Source of the DNA: CAVRCA01 sp965218045
Lineage (GTDB): Bacteria; Pseudomonadota; Alphaproteobacteria; Acetobacterales; Acetobacteraceae
Length of the DNA stretch: 64,000 nucleotides
Reading direction: 5' to 3'
Assembly (NCBI GenBank): GCA_965218045.1
Contig: CBDCJX010000011.1
Coordinates: forward strand, 186,001-250,000
Part shown: positions 25,402-33,850 of the stretch, one piece after another
Numbering within the stretch: position 1 is the first letter of the stretch
Layout: every line of letters starts with the position of its first letter
The notes under the pieces: model-generated
The model's input: the letters and a program-made list of their open reading frames with translations, nothing else
Databases searched by the model: none
Told to the model about the DNA's origin: nothing
Program-made: the position numbers and the translations under genes

Positions 25402-25764
25402 ATGGCCAAGCAAAGCAAGCGGCAGCAGGACATCGTCGGCCGCGTCATGCACGAGTTCAAGCACGGCGAGTTGGAGTCGGGCGGTCGCAAGATACGCAAT
25501 CCGCGCCAGGCGATCGCCATAGGGCTGAGCGAGGCGGGCGCCTCACGGGAACAGACGCCGGCCCAGAACAAGCGCAATCGCGCTCGCACCGAGGCGAAGG
25601 AGCGCAAGGGGCAGACGGCGCGGCAGGTCAAGGAGGGGCGCCGCGCGAGCGCCGGCAATGGCGACGCGACTCGGGCCGAACTCTACGCTGAGGCCAAGCG
25701 TCGCGGCCTGCGCGGCTGCTCGCGCATGAGCAAGGCCGAGCTGGAGCGCACGCTCCGCCGCTGA
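25402..25764 (+). CDS. Small basic DUF6496-type protein
   Basis: A 120-residue, strongly basic and mostly helical protein. The N-terminal KRQQDIVGRVMHEFKHGELESGG segment and the following RQAIAIGLSEAG motif match the DUF6496 group. A C-terminal RAELYAEAKRRGLRGCSRMSK stretch resembles a short Rho-N/SAP-like nucleic-acid-binding helix pair. A DNA- or RNA-binding role is plausible but inferred. The frame opens earlier, but the ATG at 25402 gives the normal family start. It follows the M20 gene by 35 nt. Confidence 0.72.
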   Translation: MAKQSKRQQDIVGRVMHEFKHGELESGGRKIRNPRQAIAIGLSEAGASREQTPAQNKRNRARTEAKERKGQTARQVKEGRRASAGNGDATRAELYAEAKRRGLRGCSRMSKAELERTLRR

Positions 25765-25982
25765 GGGCTGGCTGGCTCCCTACTCGAGTGCCGGGGTTGG
25801 CATACCGCCGGGGGCAGGCTATGCGGCCGGATGCCGGGCGGTGTCTGCCGCGTCGCCGAGCGGCGCCGGGGATCGGGTAGCGTGCAGGGGAACCCGCCGC
25901 TATTCTCCGCCACCGCTCGCGGGGCGACTCGGCCGGCGCGGCGCTGTCGCGAAGCGACGGCGTCTATGGGGAGGTCTGGTTT

Positions 25983-28439
25983 TTGACTCGCATCCGTGCC
26001 GTTCTGCTTGCTGCGGCCTGTCTGGCGCTCGTGGTGTCCACGCCTGTCGCCGCTCAGACGGGGGACGGTGCTGCCCCAGGAGTGCAAGCTCCGGCAAGCG
26101 CCGGCCAACCCGGTACTGCCGCCCGCCCGCGACCGGCGGTGCGTCGCGCGGCGGCGCGTCCCGCCGCGGTGCAGCCGTCGGGCGACACAATCGAGGCGAT
26201 CAAGATCGAGGGCAATCAGCGCATCGAGGACGGTACGATCCGTTCCTACATGCTGGTGCAGCCCGGCGATCCGTTCAATCCCGACCGGATCGACCGCAGC
26301 CTCAAGACGCTCTACGCCACCGGGCTGTTCCAGGACGTCAACCTGACCCGCCAAGGCAATGCGTTGGTGGTGAAGGTGGTCGAGAACCCGATCGTCAACC
26401 GCATCGCCTTCGAGGGCAACCACAAGCTCACCGAAGAGCAGTTGCGCGCTGAACTGCAATTGCGGCCGCGCGCAGTGTTCACGCCGGCGATGGCGCAGGC
26501 CGATCGGCAGCGCATCCTCGACCTCTACGCCAAGCGCGGCCGCTACAATGCGCGGGTCGAGCCGCAGATCATCCGCCTCGACCAGAATCGTGTCGACGTC
26601 GTCTTCAAGATCAACGAGGGCGAATCGACACTCATCGGTCGCATCGTTTTCGTTGGCAACCACGCGTTCAGCGAGGACCGGCTGAAGGAGGTCATCACCA
26701 GCCGGCAGGAAGTCTGGTGGCGCTTCCTTTCCACCTCCGACAATTACGACCCGCAGCGTCTTGCCTTCGACAAGGAACTGCTGCGCCGATTCTATCTGAA
26801 GAACGGCTACGCCGACGTCGAGATCACCGGGGCGACCGCCGAGCTGTCGCCCACCCGCGACGCGTTTTTCCTTACTTTCACGATCAGCGAGGGCGAGCGC
26901 TACCGGGTGACGAACGTCTCGGTGAACTCGACCTTGCGCAACCTCGACAGCAAGTCGCTCGTGCCGGACCTGTGGATCGAGACGGGCGACTGGTACGATG
27001 GGGATGCGGTCGAGCGTTCGGTCCAGGACATCACCAGCGATGCGCAGGGTCGCGGCTTCCCGTTCGTAGAGGTCAAGCCGCGCATCTCGCGCAATCGCGA
27101 AGCGCACACCATCGACATGGCGTTCGAGGTGGGCGAGGGGCCGCGGGTCTATGTCGAGCGCATCGAGATACAGGGCAACACCCGCACCGAGGACAAGGTG
27201 ATCCGCCGGGAGTTCCGCCTCGCCGAGGGTGACGCGTTCAACGCCACCGCGATCCGTCGCTCGCGGCAGCGGCTGGAGGATCTCGGCTTCTTCAACAGCG
27301 TGCAGGTGTCGAGCTCACCCGGCTCGACGCCGGACCGCGCCATCATCAACACGACGGTCGACGAGAAGGCGACGGGCGAACTGACGCTCGGCGGCGGGTT
27401 CTCGACGGATGCCGGGTTCCTGGTCAATGCCGGCTTGCGCGAACGCAACCTGCTCGGCACTGGTATCGATGCCGGGCTGAACGGGGTGCTGGCGCAGCGA
27501 CGGAGCTCGATCGACCTGTCGGTGACCGATCCGTACTTCCTCGACCGCAACCTGGTCGCCGGTTTCGACCTGTTCGCGTTGCAGACCAATCTGCGCGACG
27601 TGTCGCAGTATCAGGAGAAGCGCTACGGCACCGTGTTGCGGATCGGCTACGCGTTCAGCGATCACCTGCGCCAGTCCTGGGCCTACTCGCTGGTCAGTCG
27701 TGACGTGTACGACATCTCGCCGTTGGCCAGCTTCTACATTCAGGATCAGTCCGGCACCACGCTGCTCTCGCAGGTGGGTCAGACGCTCACCGTGGATTAC
27801 CGCGACAGCGCCATTGATCCGCATACCGGCTATGTGGCCCGGTTCGGCACCGACTTCGCCGGGCTGGGTGGCGACGCCCAGTTCATTCGTACCAAGCTCG
27901 ACGGCACGTACTTCATTCCGCTCGACCGCTACACTGGAAACAGCGACTGGGGTTTTGCGATCTCCGCCGGCGCCGGCTACCTGTTCAACACCGGCCAGCA
28001 GGAGCAGATCATCGACCGCTTCTTCCTGGGCGGCGACAATCTGCGCGGCTTTCAGGCGGGTGGCGCGGGGCCGCACTCGTTCCCGGCCGGCGACAGCCTG
28101 GGCGGCCGCTTCATCTGGACCCAGTCCACCGAGCTCCGTTTCCCGCTGCCGATCTCGGCCGATATCGGCCTCTCGGGGCGGGCTTTCGTCGACGTGGGTG
28201 GCTTGACCCAGGCGAGTTTCGAGAGCAACAACTGCACCGGCGCACGGAACTTCTTGGGTGCCGTAACCAATACGTGCCCGCCGATCTTCGAAAGCTCCTC
28301 CCCGCGAGTGGGCGCCGGGGTCGGCGTTTCCTGGCGAACGCCATTCGGGCTGATCAACATCGATCTCACGCCCTTCGTCATCAAGCAAAAATTCGACCAG
28401 ACGCAGGTCTTCCGCTTCGGTTTCGGCACGAGGTTCTAG
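25983..28439 (+). CDS. bamA: Outer membrane protein assembly factor BamA
   Basis: An 818-residue Omp85 protein that folds and inserts beta-barrels into the outer membrane. A signal peptide (about residues 1-25) and a Pro/Ala linker precede five POTRA domains (about 62-410) and a C-terminal barrel (about 435-818) with the conserved RGF motif in DNLRGFQAGG and a terminal aromatic Phe. The start is a TTG with GGGGAGG upstream; no in-frame ATG fits. In many relatives rseP lies directly upstream, but here a 219-nt non-coding gap and a DUF6496-type gene do. Confidence 0.96.
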   Translation: MTRIRAVLLAAACLALVVSTPVAAQTGDGAAPGVQAPASAGQPGTAARPRPAVRRAAARPAAVQPSGDTIEAIKIEGNQRIEDGTIRSYMLVQPGDPFNPDRIDRSLKTLYATGLFQDVNLTRQGNALVVKVVENPIVNRIAFEGNHKLTEEQLRAELQLRPRAVFTPAMAQADRQRILDLYAKRGRYNARVEPQIIRLDQNRVDVVFKINEGESTLIGRIVFVGNHAFSEDRLKEVITSRQEVWWRFLSTSDNYDPQRLAFDKELLRRFYLKNGYADVEITGATAELSPTRDAFFLTFTISEGERYRVTNVSVNSTLRNLDSKSLVPDLWIETGDWYDGDAVERSVQDITSDAQGRGFPFVEVKPRISRNREAHTIDMAFEVGEGPRVYVERIEIQGNTRTEDKVIRREFRLAEGDAFNATAIRRSRQRLEDLGFFNSVQVSSSPGSTPDRAIINTTVDEKATGELTLGGGFSTDAGFLVNAGLRERNLLGTGIDAGLNGVLAQRRSSIDLSVTDPYFLDRNLVAGFDLFALQTNLRDVSQYQEKRYGTVLRIGYAFSDHLRQSWAYSLVSRDVYDISPLASFYIQDQSGTTLLSQVGQTLTVDYRDSAIDPHTGYVARFGTDFAGLGGDAQFIRTKLDGTYFIPLDRYTGNSDWGFAISAGAGYLFNTGQQEQIIDRFFLGGDNLRGFQAGGAGPHSFPAGDSLGGRFIWTQSTELRFPLPISADIGLSGRAFVDVGGLTQASFESNNCTGARNFLGAVTNTCPPIFESSSPRVGAGVGVSWRTPFGLINIDLTPFVIKQKFDQTQVFRFGFGTRF

Positions 28440-29398
28440 TGCATCACATCCGCCTGCTTGCCGCGTCCGCCCTTCTAGCGGCCGCTACACTCTTCCTGTC
28501 CCCCGAGACTGCGGCACAGCAGCACGGGCAGGACTGGTTTGTACCAAATCAGCAGCGGACGGCGCCGCGCTCCGGCCCGGTGCGCTCACCCGCCGCCCGG
28601 CCGGCGCCGGTGCAGACACCCAGCCCGGTCGCTATCCCGGCTCCTCCGGCCGAGCCCGAGGCACCACCGCCGCAGATCCAGGTGCAACTGCCCCCCGCGC
28701 CGGCGCTGCCGCCCATCCCGAAGGGCGCGACGCCGCCGGCAGCGGTGATCGGCGTGCTTGGCCTGAGCGATATCAGCCGGGGCTCGGCCGCCGCCCAGGA
28801 GGTCGACAAGGAACTCAGCGGCCGGATGACCAAGTTGCACGACGATGCGCAGAAGGAGCAGGCCGCCTGGCGCGACGTGCAACAGAAGCTCGCCTCGCAG
28901 CGCGGCAGCCTCAACGCCGAACAGATCCGCGCCAGGGAACGTGAGCTGCAAGAGCGGGTGACCAAGGCGCAGCGCGAGTTCCGTGATCGCAATCGAGTGA
29001 TCCAGGAGGCGGCGCAATACGCTCGCGCGCAGATCGAGCGGATGCTGCAGAAGATCGTCGTCCAGGTCGCCGACAGCCGCGGCATCAACCTGGTGCTGCA
29101 TCGCGAGGAGGTGGTGCTGAACACCAGCTCGTTCGACATCACCGAGGATGTCGTCAAGCAGCTCAACGCCGTGCTGCCCACGGTTGTGATCCCGCCAGAG
29201 GGGGTCTCGGTCTCGGACATGCCGGGTGCGGTGCCGACCGCGCAGGCGAAGCCGGGTGCCCCGACCACGGAGTCGTCGGCTAGCCCGCCGCCCGCCAAGT
29301 CTCCGGGGCCGGCCGCGGCGTCTGACACGCCGGCCTCCGCACCTCCCGCCGCCAGCGCGCCCACCGCCAATACGCCGGCCGCGCCGAAGCAACCCTGA
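28439..29398 (+). CDS. skp: OmpH/Skp family periplasmic chaperone, extended form
   Basis: A 319-residue periplasmic chaperone for outer-membrane precursors, following bamA as usual. The GTG start shares one base with the bamA stop (TAGTG). A signal peptide covers about residues 1-27. The OmpH coiled-coil domain lies at about 95-235 (IGVLGLSDISRGSAAAQEVDKE ... INLVLHREEVVL). It is unusually long: Skp is normally about 160-200 residues, but here Pro-rich tails flank the domain on both sides (about 40-90 and 250-319). They could bind peptidoglycan or simply be linkers. Confidence 0.88.
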   Translation: MHHIRLLAASALLAAATLFLSPETAAQQHGQDWFVPNQQRTAPRSGPVRSPAARPAPVQTPSPVAIPAPPAEPEAPPPQIQVQLPPAPALPPIPKGATPPAAVIGVLGLSDISRGSAAAQEVDKELSGRMTKLHDDAQKEQAAWRDVQQKLASQRGSLNAEQIRARERELQERVTKAQREFRDRNRVIQEAAQYARAQIERMLQKIVVQVADSRGINLVLHREEVVLNTSSFDITEDVVKQLNAVLPTVVIPPEGVSVSDMPGAVPTAQAKPGAPTTESSASPPPAKSPGPAAASDTPASAPPAASAPTANTPAAPKQP

Positions 29399-29440
29399 GA
29401 TGCGGCCGCGCGACGATTGCTGCCGCGTGGGCTGCTAAAG

Positions 29441-30574
29441 GTGGGCGAGCCGCCGCTCACTGGCGATCCGCGCTTCTTTCTTCGTAGCGGACCGCACAGT
29501 CTGGCGGCCGTGGTCGACGCGGCGGGGGGGGCGGCACCGCCTGCGCGCAGGCGGTTCTCCGGTGTGGCGCCACTCGGCGCGGCGGGACCGGAGGAGGTCA
29601 GCTTCCTCGACAATAAGCGCTATCTTCCAGCCTTGGCCGAGACGCGGGCCGGGGCGGTGATCGTCCACCCCGATCTGGCCGACAAGGCTCCGCCTGGTTG
29701 CATCGCCATCCAGACCGATCAACCGTACCAGGGCTGGGCGCGCGTGGCGGCGCTGTTTCACCCGCCGCCGCCGTCGCGGCCCGGCATCCATCCCAGCGCG
29801 GTGGTGGACCCGTCGGCGGTCATCGATCCCACGGCGGAGATCGGAGCCCTGAGTGTGGTCGGGGCGCGGGCGGAAATCGGCCCACGGTCGCGCGTCGGAC
29901 CTTCGGCGGTGATCGGCGAGGCCGTCGTGGTGGGGCCGGATTGTCGCATCGGCGCGCATGTGAGCGTCTCGCACGCGCTGCTCGGCGCCCGGGTTACGCT
30001 GTTCCCGGGCGCGCGGATCGGCCAGGACGGGTTCGGCTTCGCCATCACCGATGCCGGGCTGCTGAGCGTGCCGCAGCTCGGCCGGGTCGTGCTGGAGGAT
30101 GATGTCGAGGTCGGCGCCAACAGCACGATCGACCGCGGCTCGGCACAGGATACCGTGATTGGCGCCGGGTCCCGCCTCGACAACCTGGTCCAGATCGGGC
30201 ACAACGCCCGCCTCGGCCGGTGTTGCGTGGTGGTGGCGCAAGCCGGCATTTCCGGGTCAACCGATCTCGAGGATTTCGTCGTGGTCGCTGCGCAAGCGGG
30301 GATTACTGGCCATCTGCGGATCGGCCGCCGGGCTCGTATCGGCGCCCAAGCCGGCGTGATGGCGGATGTCGCCCCGGGTGTTGATGTGGTGGGCAGCCCG
30401 TCACAACCGGTAAAGGCGTTTTTTCGACAAGTAGCGCTGCTCCGGCGGATGGCGCGTGAGCGGCCGGCTGCCACGATGCGAACCACCGAGGCGAGCGCCG
30501 GTGGTGAGGCCGAGCGCAAGGCGGCCCAGGCGCCGACGAGCCAGGGGCCAGCGGGACAGACGGGTACGGACTGA
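29441..30574 (+). CDS. lpxD: UDP-3-O-(3-hydroxymyristoyl)glucosamine N-acyltransferase
   Basis: LpxD adds the second acyl chain in lipid A synthesis. The 377-residue protein has an N-terminal uridine-binding domain (about residues 1-105, PRFFLRSGPHSLAAVV and VSFLDNKRYL) and a left-handed beta-helix of hexapeptide repeats (about 115-335). The catalytic His254 is in LVQIGHNARLGR. I placed the start at a GTG (29441) that gives the normal distance to the PRFF segment; an upstream TTG at 29417 is possible. The last 40 residues are a polar Ala/Gly/Gln tail. Confidence 0.93.
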   Translation: MGEPPLTGDPRFFLRSGPHSLAAVVDAAGGAAPPARRRFSGVAPLGAAGPEEVSFLDNKRYLPALAETRAGAVIVHPDLADKAPPGCIAIQTDQPYQGWARVAALFHPPPPSRPGIHPSAVVDPSAVIDPTAEIGALSVVGARAEIGPRSRVGPSAVIGEAVVVGPDCRIGAHVSVSHALLGARVTLFPGARIGQDGFGFAITDAGLLSVPQLGRVVLEDDVEVGANSTIDRGSAQDTVIGAGSRLDNLVQIGHNARLGRCCVVVAQAGISGSTDLEDFVVVAAQAGITGHLRIGRRARIGAQAGVMADVAPGVDVVGSPSQPVKAFFRQVALLRRMARERPAATMRTTEASAGGEAERKAAQAPTSQGPAGQTGTD

Positions 30575-30578
30575 TGGA

Positions 30579-31091
30579 ATGAATGGCACGGCGACCGAGG
30601 GGCAGGCGGAGGCCGGCAGGGGCCCATCTGGCAGCACGGTGGATGTGCTGGACATTGCGCGGATCATGCACGCCATACCGCATCGCTATCCGTTCCTGCT
30701 GATCGACCGGGTGATCGAGGTCGTGCGGGACCGTTCAGCGATCGGCGTCAAGAACGTGTCGGTGAACGAATCCTTTTTTCAGGGCCACTTTCCCGGCCAT
30801 CCTGTCATGCCGGGCGTGCTCATCATCGAGAGCATGGCGCAGACCGCGGCGGTGCTGGTGGTCGAGACGCTTGGGCCGGAAGCGGCCGGCAAGGTCGTCT
30901 ATTTCATGTCGATTGAAGGGGCCAAGTTCCGTCGGCCAGTGGTGCCCGGGGACCAGCTCCGTATCCACGTCACCAAGGAGCGCCATCGCGGGAACGTCTG
31001 GAAGTTCCAAGCCGTCGCGCGGGTGGAGGGGACGTCGGTGGCCGAGGCGACCTACGCCGCGATGATCATGGACCGCAAGACAGAACCTTAG
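30579..31091 (+). CDS. fabZ: 3-hydroxyacyl-ACP dehydratase FabZ
   Basis: A 170-residue hot-dog fold dehydratase of fatty acid elongation. The catalytic His70 (FFQGHFPGHPVMPG) and Glu84 (IIESMAQTAA) are present, as is the HRYPFLLIDRV opening. The N-terminus has about 20 extra residues. It lies 4 nt after lpxD, and the lpxD-fabZ-lpxA order is the normal proteobacterial arrangement that balances lipid A and phospholipid synthesis. Confidence 0.95.
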   Translation: MNGTATEGQAEAGRGPSGSTVDVLDIARIMHAIPHRYPFLLIDRVIEVVRDRSAIGVKNVSVNESFFQGHFPGHPVMPGVLIIESMAQTAAVLVVETLGPEAAGKVVYFMSIEGAKFRRPVVPGDQLRIHVTKERHRGNVWKFQAVARVEGTSVAEATYAAMIMDRKTEP

Positions 31092-31236
31092 CGCATACAA
31101 TGAGTTACTTGGCGGTCATCGAAATATGTCGCAACAATGATTGAGTTGGTGGCCCAGCGGCCGCGGCCTAGCGTGGCCGTCATTCGACGCTGGGGACACG
31201 CGCTTGCCGATGGACGGACTGCCCGAACGGGTTCGG

Positions 31237-32064
31237 ATGCAAACTGATGTCGAGGCGATCCATCCCACGGCGTTGGTCGCGCGCGGCGCGGAGATCGGGC
31301 AGCGGGTACGGATCGGCCCGTTCTGCACCGTCGGCCCCGACGTGGTGCTTGAGGACGGCGCGCATCTCATGTCGCATGTCGTCGTCGATGGACGCACGAC
31401 GATCGGCGCCGGCGCGGTGCTGTTCCCGTTCTGCACTGTCGGCCTCGCACCGCAGGACCTGAAATATCGCGGCGAGCCGACACGCTGCGAGATCGGCGCG
31501 CGCACCCAGATCCGCGAGCACTGCACGATCCATCGGGGCACCTTTACCGGCACTGGTGTCACCCGGGTCGGCGCCGACTGCATGCTTATGGCGGTGGTCC
31601 ATGTCGCGCATGACTGCACCATCGGCAGCCAGGTGATCATCGCCAACAACGTGGTCATGGGCGGGCACGTGTCGATCGCGGACAGCGCCGTCATCGGCGG
31701 CGCCTCTGCCCTGCACCAATACGTGCGCATCGGGCGTGGCGCGATGGTGGGCGGCGCGTCGGGTGTCGAGGGCGACGTGATCCCGTTTGGCAGCGTGCTC
31801 GGCAATCGCGCGCGGCTTGCCGGGCTGAACGTGATCGGGCTGAAACGGCTCGGCTTCGACAAGGCGCAGATCCGCATCCTGCGCGCGGCGTTCCGCTCGA
31901 TGTTCGGCCAGGAGGGGGTGTTCGCGCAGCGGCTCGCGCAGACGCGGGCGCGGTTCGGCCAGGAGGCGCTGATCGCCGAGATCCTGGAGTTCATCGACGC
32001 GCCATGCCATCGCGGGCTCATCCGGGCGGAACTGGCCGCGGCAAGCCCGGATCACACCGTCTGA
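31237..32064 (+). CDS. lpxA: UDP-N-acetylglucosamine O-acyltransferase
   Basis: LpxA performs the first acylation of lipid A synthesis. The 275-residue protein is a beta-helix of hexapeptide repeats with a C-terminal helical domain from about residue 195. With this start the catalytic histidine is His125 (VHVAHDCTIG), the same number as in E. coli, and the IHPTALVARGAEIG opening lies at the normal distance, so I prefer 31237 to the in-frame ATG at 31210. The 145-nt gap after fabZ is relatively AT-rich and could hold an internal promoter. Confidence 0.94.
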   Translation: MQTDVEAIHPTALVARGAEIGQRVRIGPFCTVGPDVVLEDGAHLMSHVVVDGRTTIGAGAVLFPFCTVGLAPQDLKYRGEPTRCEIGARTQIREHCTIHRGTFTGTGVTRVGADCMLMAVVHVAHDCTIGSQVIIANNVVMGGHVSIADSAVIGGASALHQYVRIGRGAMVGGASGVEGDVIPFGSVLGNRARLAGLNVIGLKRLGFDKAQIRILRAAFRSMFGQEGVFAQRLAQTRARFGQEALIAEILEFIDAPCHRGLIRAELAAASPDHTV

Positions 32065-32154
32065 TCCCTGCCCTGATGGGGCAGCGCCGATGCCGAAGGC
32101 CACCAGCTCTGGCCGGTGTTTCGGTACGGCTCGGCCCCTTGGCGGCCTGGAGAC

Positions 32155-32364
32155 CTAGTGCAGCACCCGGTAGGCGTGCGTCATGGATTCCTCCAATTCG
32201 AGCCGAGGATCGGCACGCTCGGCGGCACAGATCTCGATCGCCTCCAGCAGCGCCGCCTGGGTGCGGGTGAGGCGCAGGGTCGCAGCCTCCTCGGCAAGCA
32301 TGCGAAGGCAGTGTAGGATGCCGGTTGCCGCGCTGGTCGTCGGAAAATTCTCGTCGTCGCTCAT
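32155..32364 (-). CDS. Small acidic hypothetical protein (69 aa)
   Basis: A 69-codon ORF opposite in direction to its neighbours. The product is mostly helical and Leu/Ala/Glu-rich, with LRMLAEEAATLRLTRTQAALLEAIEICAAE-like helices and a C-terminal HAYRVLH. The size, composition and good ATG (MSDDENFPTT) suggest a real gene. A longer frame to 32463 exists but runs through inverted repeats. It shares an intergenic region with lpxI. No function is recognised. Confidence 0.55.
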   Translation of the reverse strand: MSDDENFPTTSAATGILHCLRMLAEEAATLRLTRTQAALLEAIEICAAERADPRLELEESMTHAYRVLH

Positions 32365-32398
32365 CAAACTAGGCCCTTGCCGCTTGATATGGTCAACG

Positions 32399-32505
32399 CT
32401 CTCACAAATACGTGATGAGAGTGGACTAAGCCGAACACCCCCGCAGTTTGCAACCGGAAACATACATTCCGGTGGCTAAACCGAAGTTAAAACGCCTCAA
32501 CTTCG
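32399..32505. promoter_or_regulatory. Three stacked inverted repeats between the divergent small ORF and lpxI
   Basis: Within about 107 bp, less GC-rich than its flanks, lie three perfect inverted repeats: CTCTCA / TGAGAG with an 11-nt gap (32399-32421), ACCGGAA / TTCCGGT with a 7-nt gap (32453-32473) and CGAAGTT / AACTTCG with a 10-nt gap (32482-32505). The region lies between divergent starts at 32364 and 32572. These could be operators, or hairpins in a 5' leader of lpxI. Confidence 0.55.
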
Positions 32506-32571
32506 ATTTCTCTTCTCCGGACGGCGATTTCATCGTGAGAGCCTCCACTCTTGGTTGATGATGGACGGGGA

Positions 32572-33438
32572 ATGGCCGTGGTCTCCATCGCCCCAATAGG
32601 GATTATCGCGGGGGGCGGATGCATACCCGGGTATGTTGCCGCGGCGGTGGTGGCCCGAAAGCAACAGGTGTTCATCGTCGGTCTCGCCGGCGATGCCGAC
32701 CCCGAGGTGCTGGCGCCCTATCCCCACGCCTTCGCGCGGATCAGCGCGGTCGGCCGCATCCTCTCGCTGTTCCGGCAACGCGGATGCACTGAACTGGTGC
32801 TTATCGGCACGGTGCGGCGTCCGTCGTTGCTGCACCTGCGCCCCGACCGGCAAGGTGCGCGCGTGCTCGCCCGCCTCGGCCGCGCGATCTTCGCCGGTGA
32901 CGACACGCTGCTGAGCGCGGTGATCGGCATCCTCGGCGAGGAGGGGTTCCAGGTGATCGGCGCGCACGAGGTGCTTGCCGAAGCGGTGGCGCCGCGCGGG
33001 CTGCTCACGCGGACCGCCCCCGACGCCCAGGCCAGTTCCGACATCGCCCGCGGGGTAGCGGTCGCCCGGGCGCTTGGCGGCGTCGATGTCGGACAGGGCT
33101 GCGTCGTCCAGCACGGGCTCGTGCTGGCGGTGGAGGCAGTCGAGGGCACCGACGCGATGCTCGGTCGTTGCGCCGAGCTGGCGCGATCCGGGCCGGGAGG
33201 GGTGCTGGTCAAGCTGGTCAAGCCCGGTCAGGAACGCCGCGCCGACCTGCCGACCATCGGGGTCGAGACCGTTCGCCGCGCTCGCGCGGCCGGCTTGCGG
33301 GGCATCGCGTTCGAGGCCGGCGGCGCGCTGCTAGCCGATCCCGCCGCTTGCGTTGCAGAAGCCGACGCGGCGGGGCTTTTCCTGCTTGGCCTGGCGCCCG
33401 ATAGTGCGCCCGATCGTGCGTGCATCGCGTCCGGCTGA
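32572..33438 (+). CDS. lpxI: LpxI family UDP-2,3-diacylglucosamine diphosphatase
   Basis: A 288-residue LpxI (DUF1009) protein. It hydrolyses UDP-2,3-diacylglucosamine to lipid X in lipid A synthesis and replaces LpxH in many alphaproteobacteria. The N-terminal GIIAGGGCIPGYVAAAV and the C-terminal GVLVKLVKPGQERRADLPTIGVETV segments are characteristic. The ATG is preceded closely by GGGGA; a TTG 21 nt upstream is an alternative. lpxB, which usually follows, is not next: a glyoxalase gene is. Confidence 0.9.
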   Translation: MAVVSIAPIGIIAGGGCIPGYVAAAVVARKQQVFIVGLAGDADPEVLAPYPHAFARISAVGRILSLFRQRGCTELVLIGTVRRPSLLHLRPDRQGARVLARLGRAIFAGDDTLLSAVIGILGEEGFQVIGAHEVLAEAVAPRGLLTRTAPDAQASSDIARGVAVARALGGVDVGQGCVVQHGLVLAVEAVEGTDAMLGRCAELARSGPGGVLVKLVKPGQERRADLPTIGVETVRRARAAGLRGIAFEAGGALLADPAACVAEADAAGLFLLGLAPDSAPDRACIASG

Positions 33439-33456
33439 GGCCGATCGGAGGATATC

Positions 33457-33840
33457 GTGAGCAACTTTCTACATACCATGATCCGCGTGGGTGATCTCGA
33501 TCGCAGCATCAACTTCTACACCGAGCTGCTCGGCATGAAGGAACTGCGCCGACGGGACGTGCCCGACGGCAAGTACACCCTGGCTTTCCTGGGGTTCGGC
33601 GAGCCGGGCGGTGGCGAGATCGAGCTCACCTATAACTATGGCGTGCCGAGCTACGAGCAGGGGAGCGCCTTCGGTCACCTGGCGATCGGCGTGCCCGACG
33701 TCGCCGGCACGTGCGAGAAGGTGCGCAACGGTGGCGGCAAGGTGACCCGTGAAGCCGGCCCGGTGAAGTTCGGCACCACGGTCATCGCCTTCGTCGAGGA
33801 CCCGGACGGCTACAAGATCGAGCTGATCGAACGAGGCTGA
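33457..33840 (+). CDS. gloA: Lactoylglutathione lyase (glyoxalase I)
   Basis: A 127-residue enzyme that detoxifies methylglyoxal as its glutathione hemithioacetal. The four metal ligands are visible and match E. coli GloA position for position after the start: His6, Glu56, His74 and Glu122. The GTG start has GGAGG-like bases 6 nt upstream. It sits between lpxI and a YcjX-type gene. Confidence 0.95.
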   Translation: MSNFLHTMIRVGDLDRSINFYTELLGMKELRRRDVPDGKYTLAFLGFGEPGGGEIELTYNYGVPSYEQGSAFGHLAIGVPDVAGTCEKVRNGGGKVTREAGPVKFGTTVIAFVEDPDGYKIELIERG

Positions 33841-33850
33841 CGCCACCAAG

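Noticed and set aside
31100..31144. 14-codon ORF before lpxA, considered as a leader peptide
   Set aside because: No run of regulatory codons, no attenuator-like hairpins and a poor ribosome-binding site.
31210..31236. Earlier lpxA start at 31210
   Set aside because: The ATG at 31237 puts the catalytic histidine at 125, as in E. coli, and gives the normal distance to the IHPTA motif.
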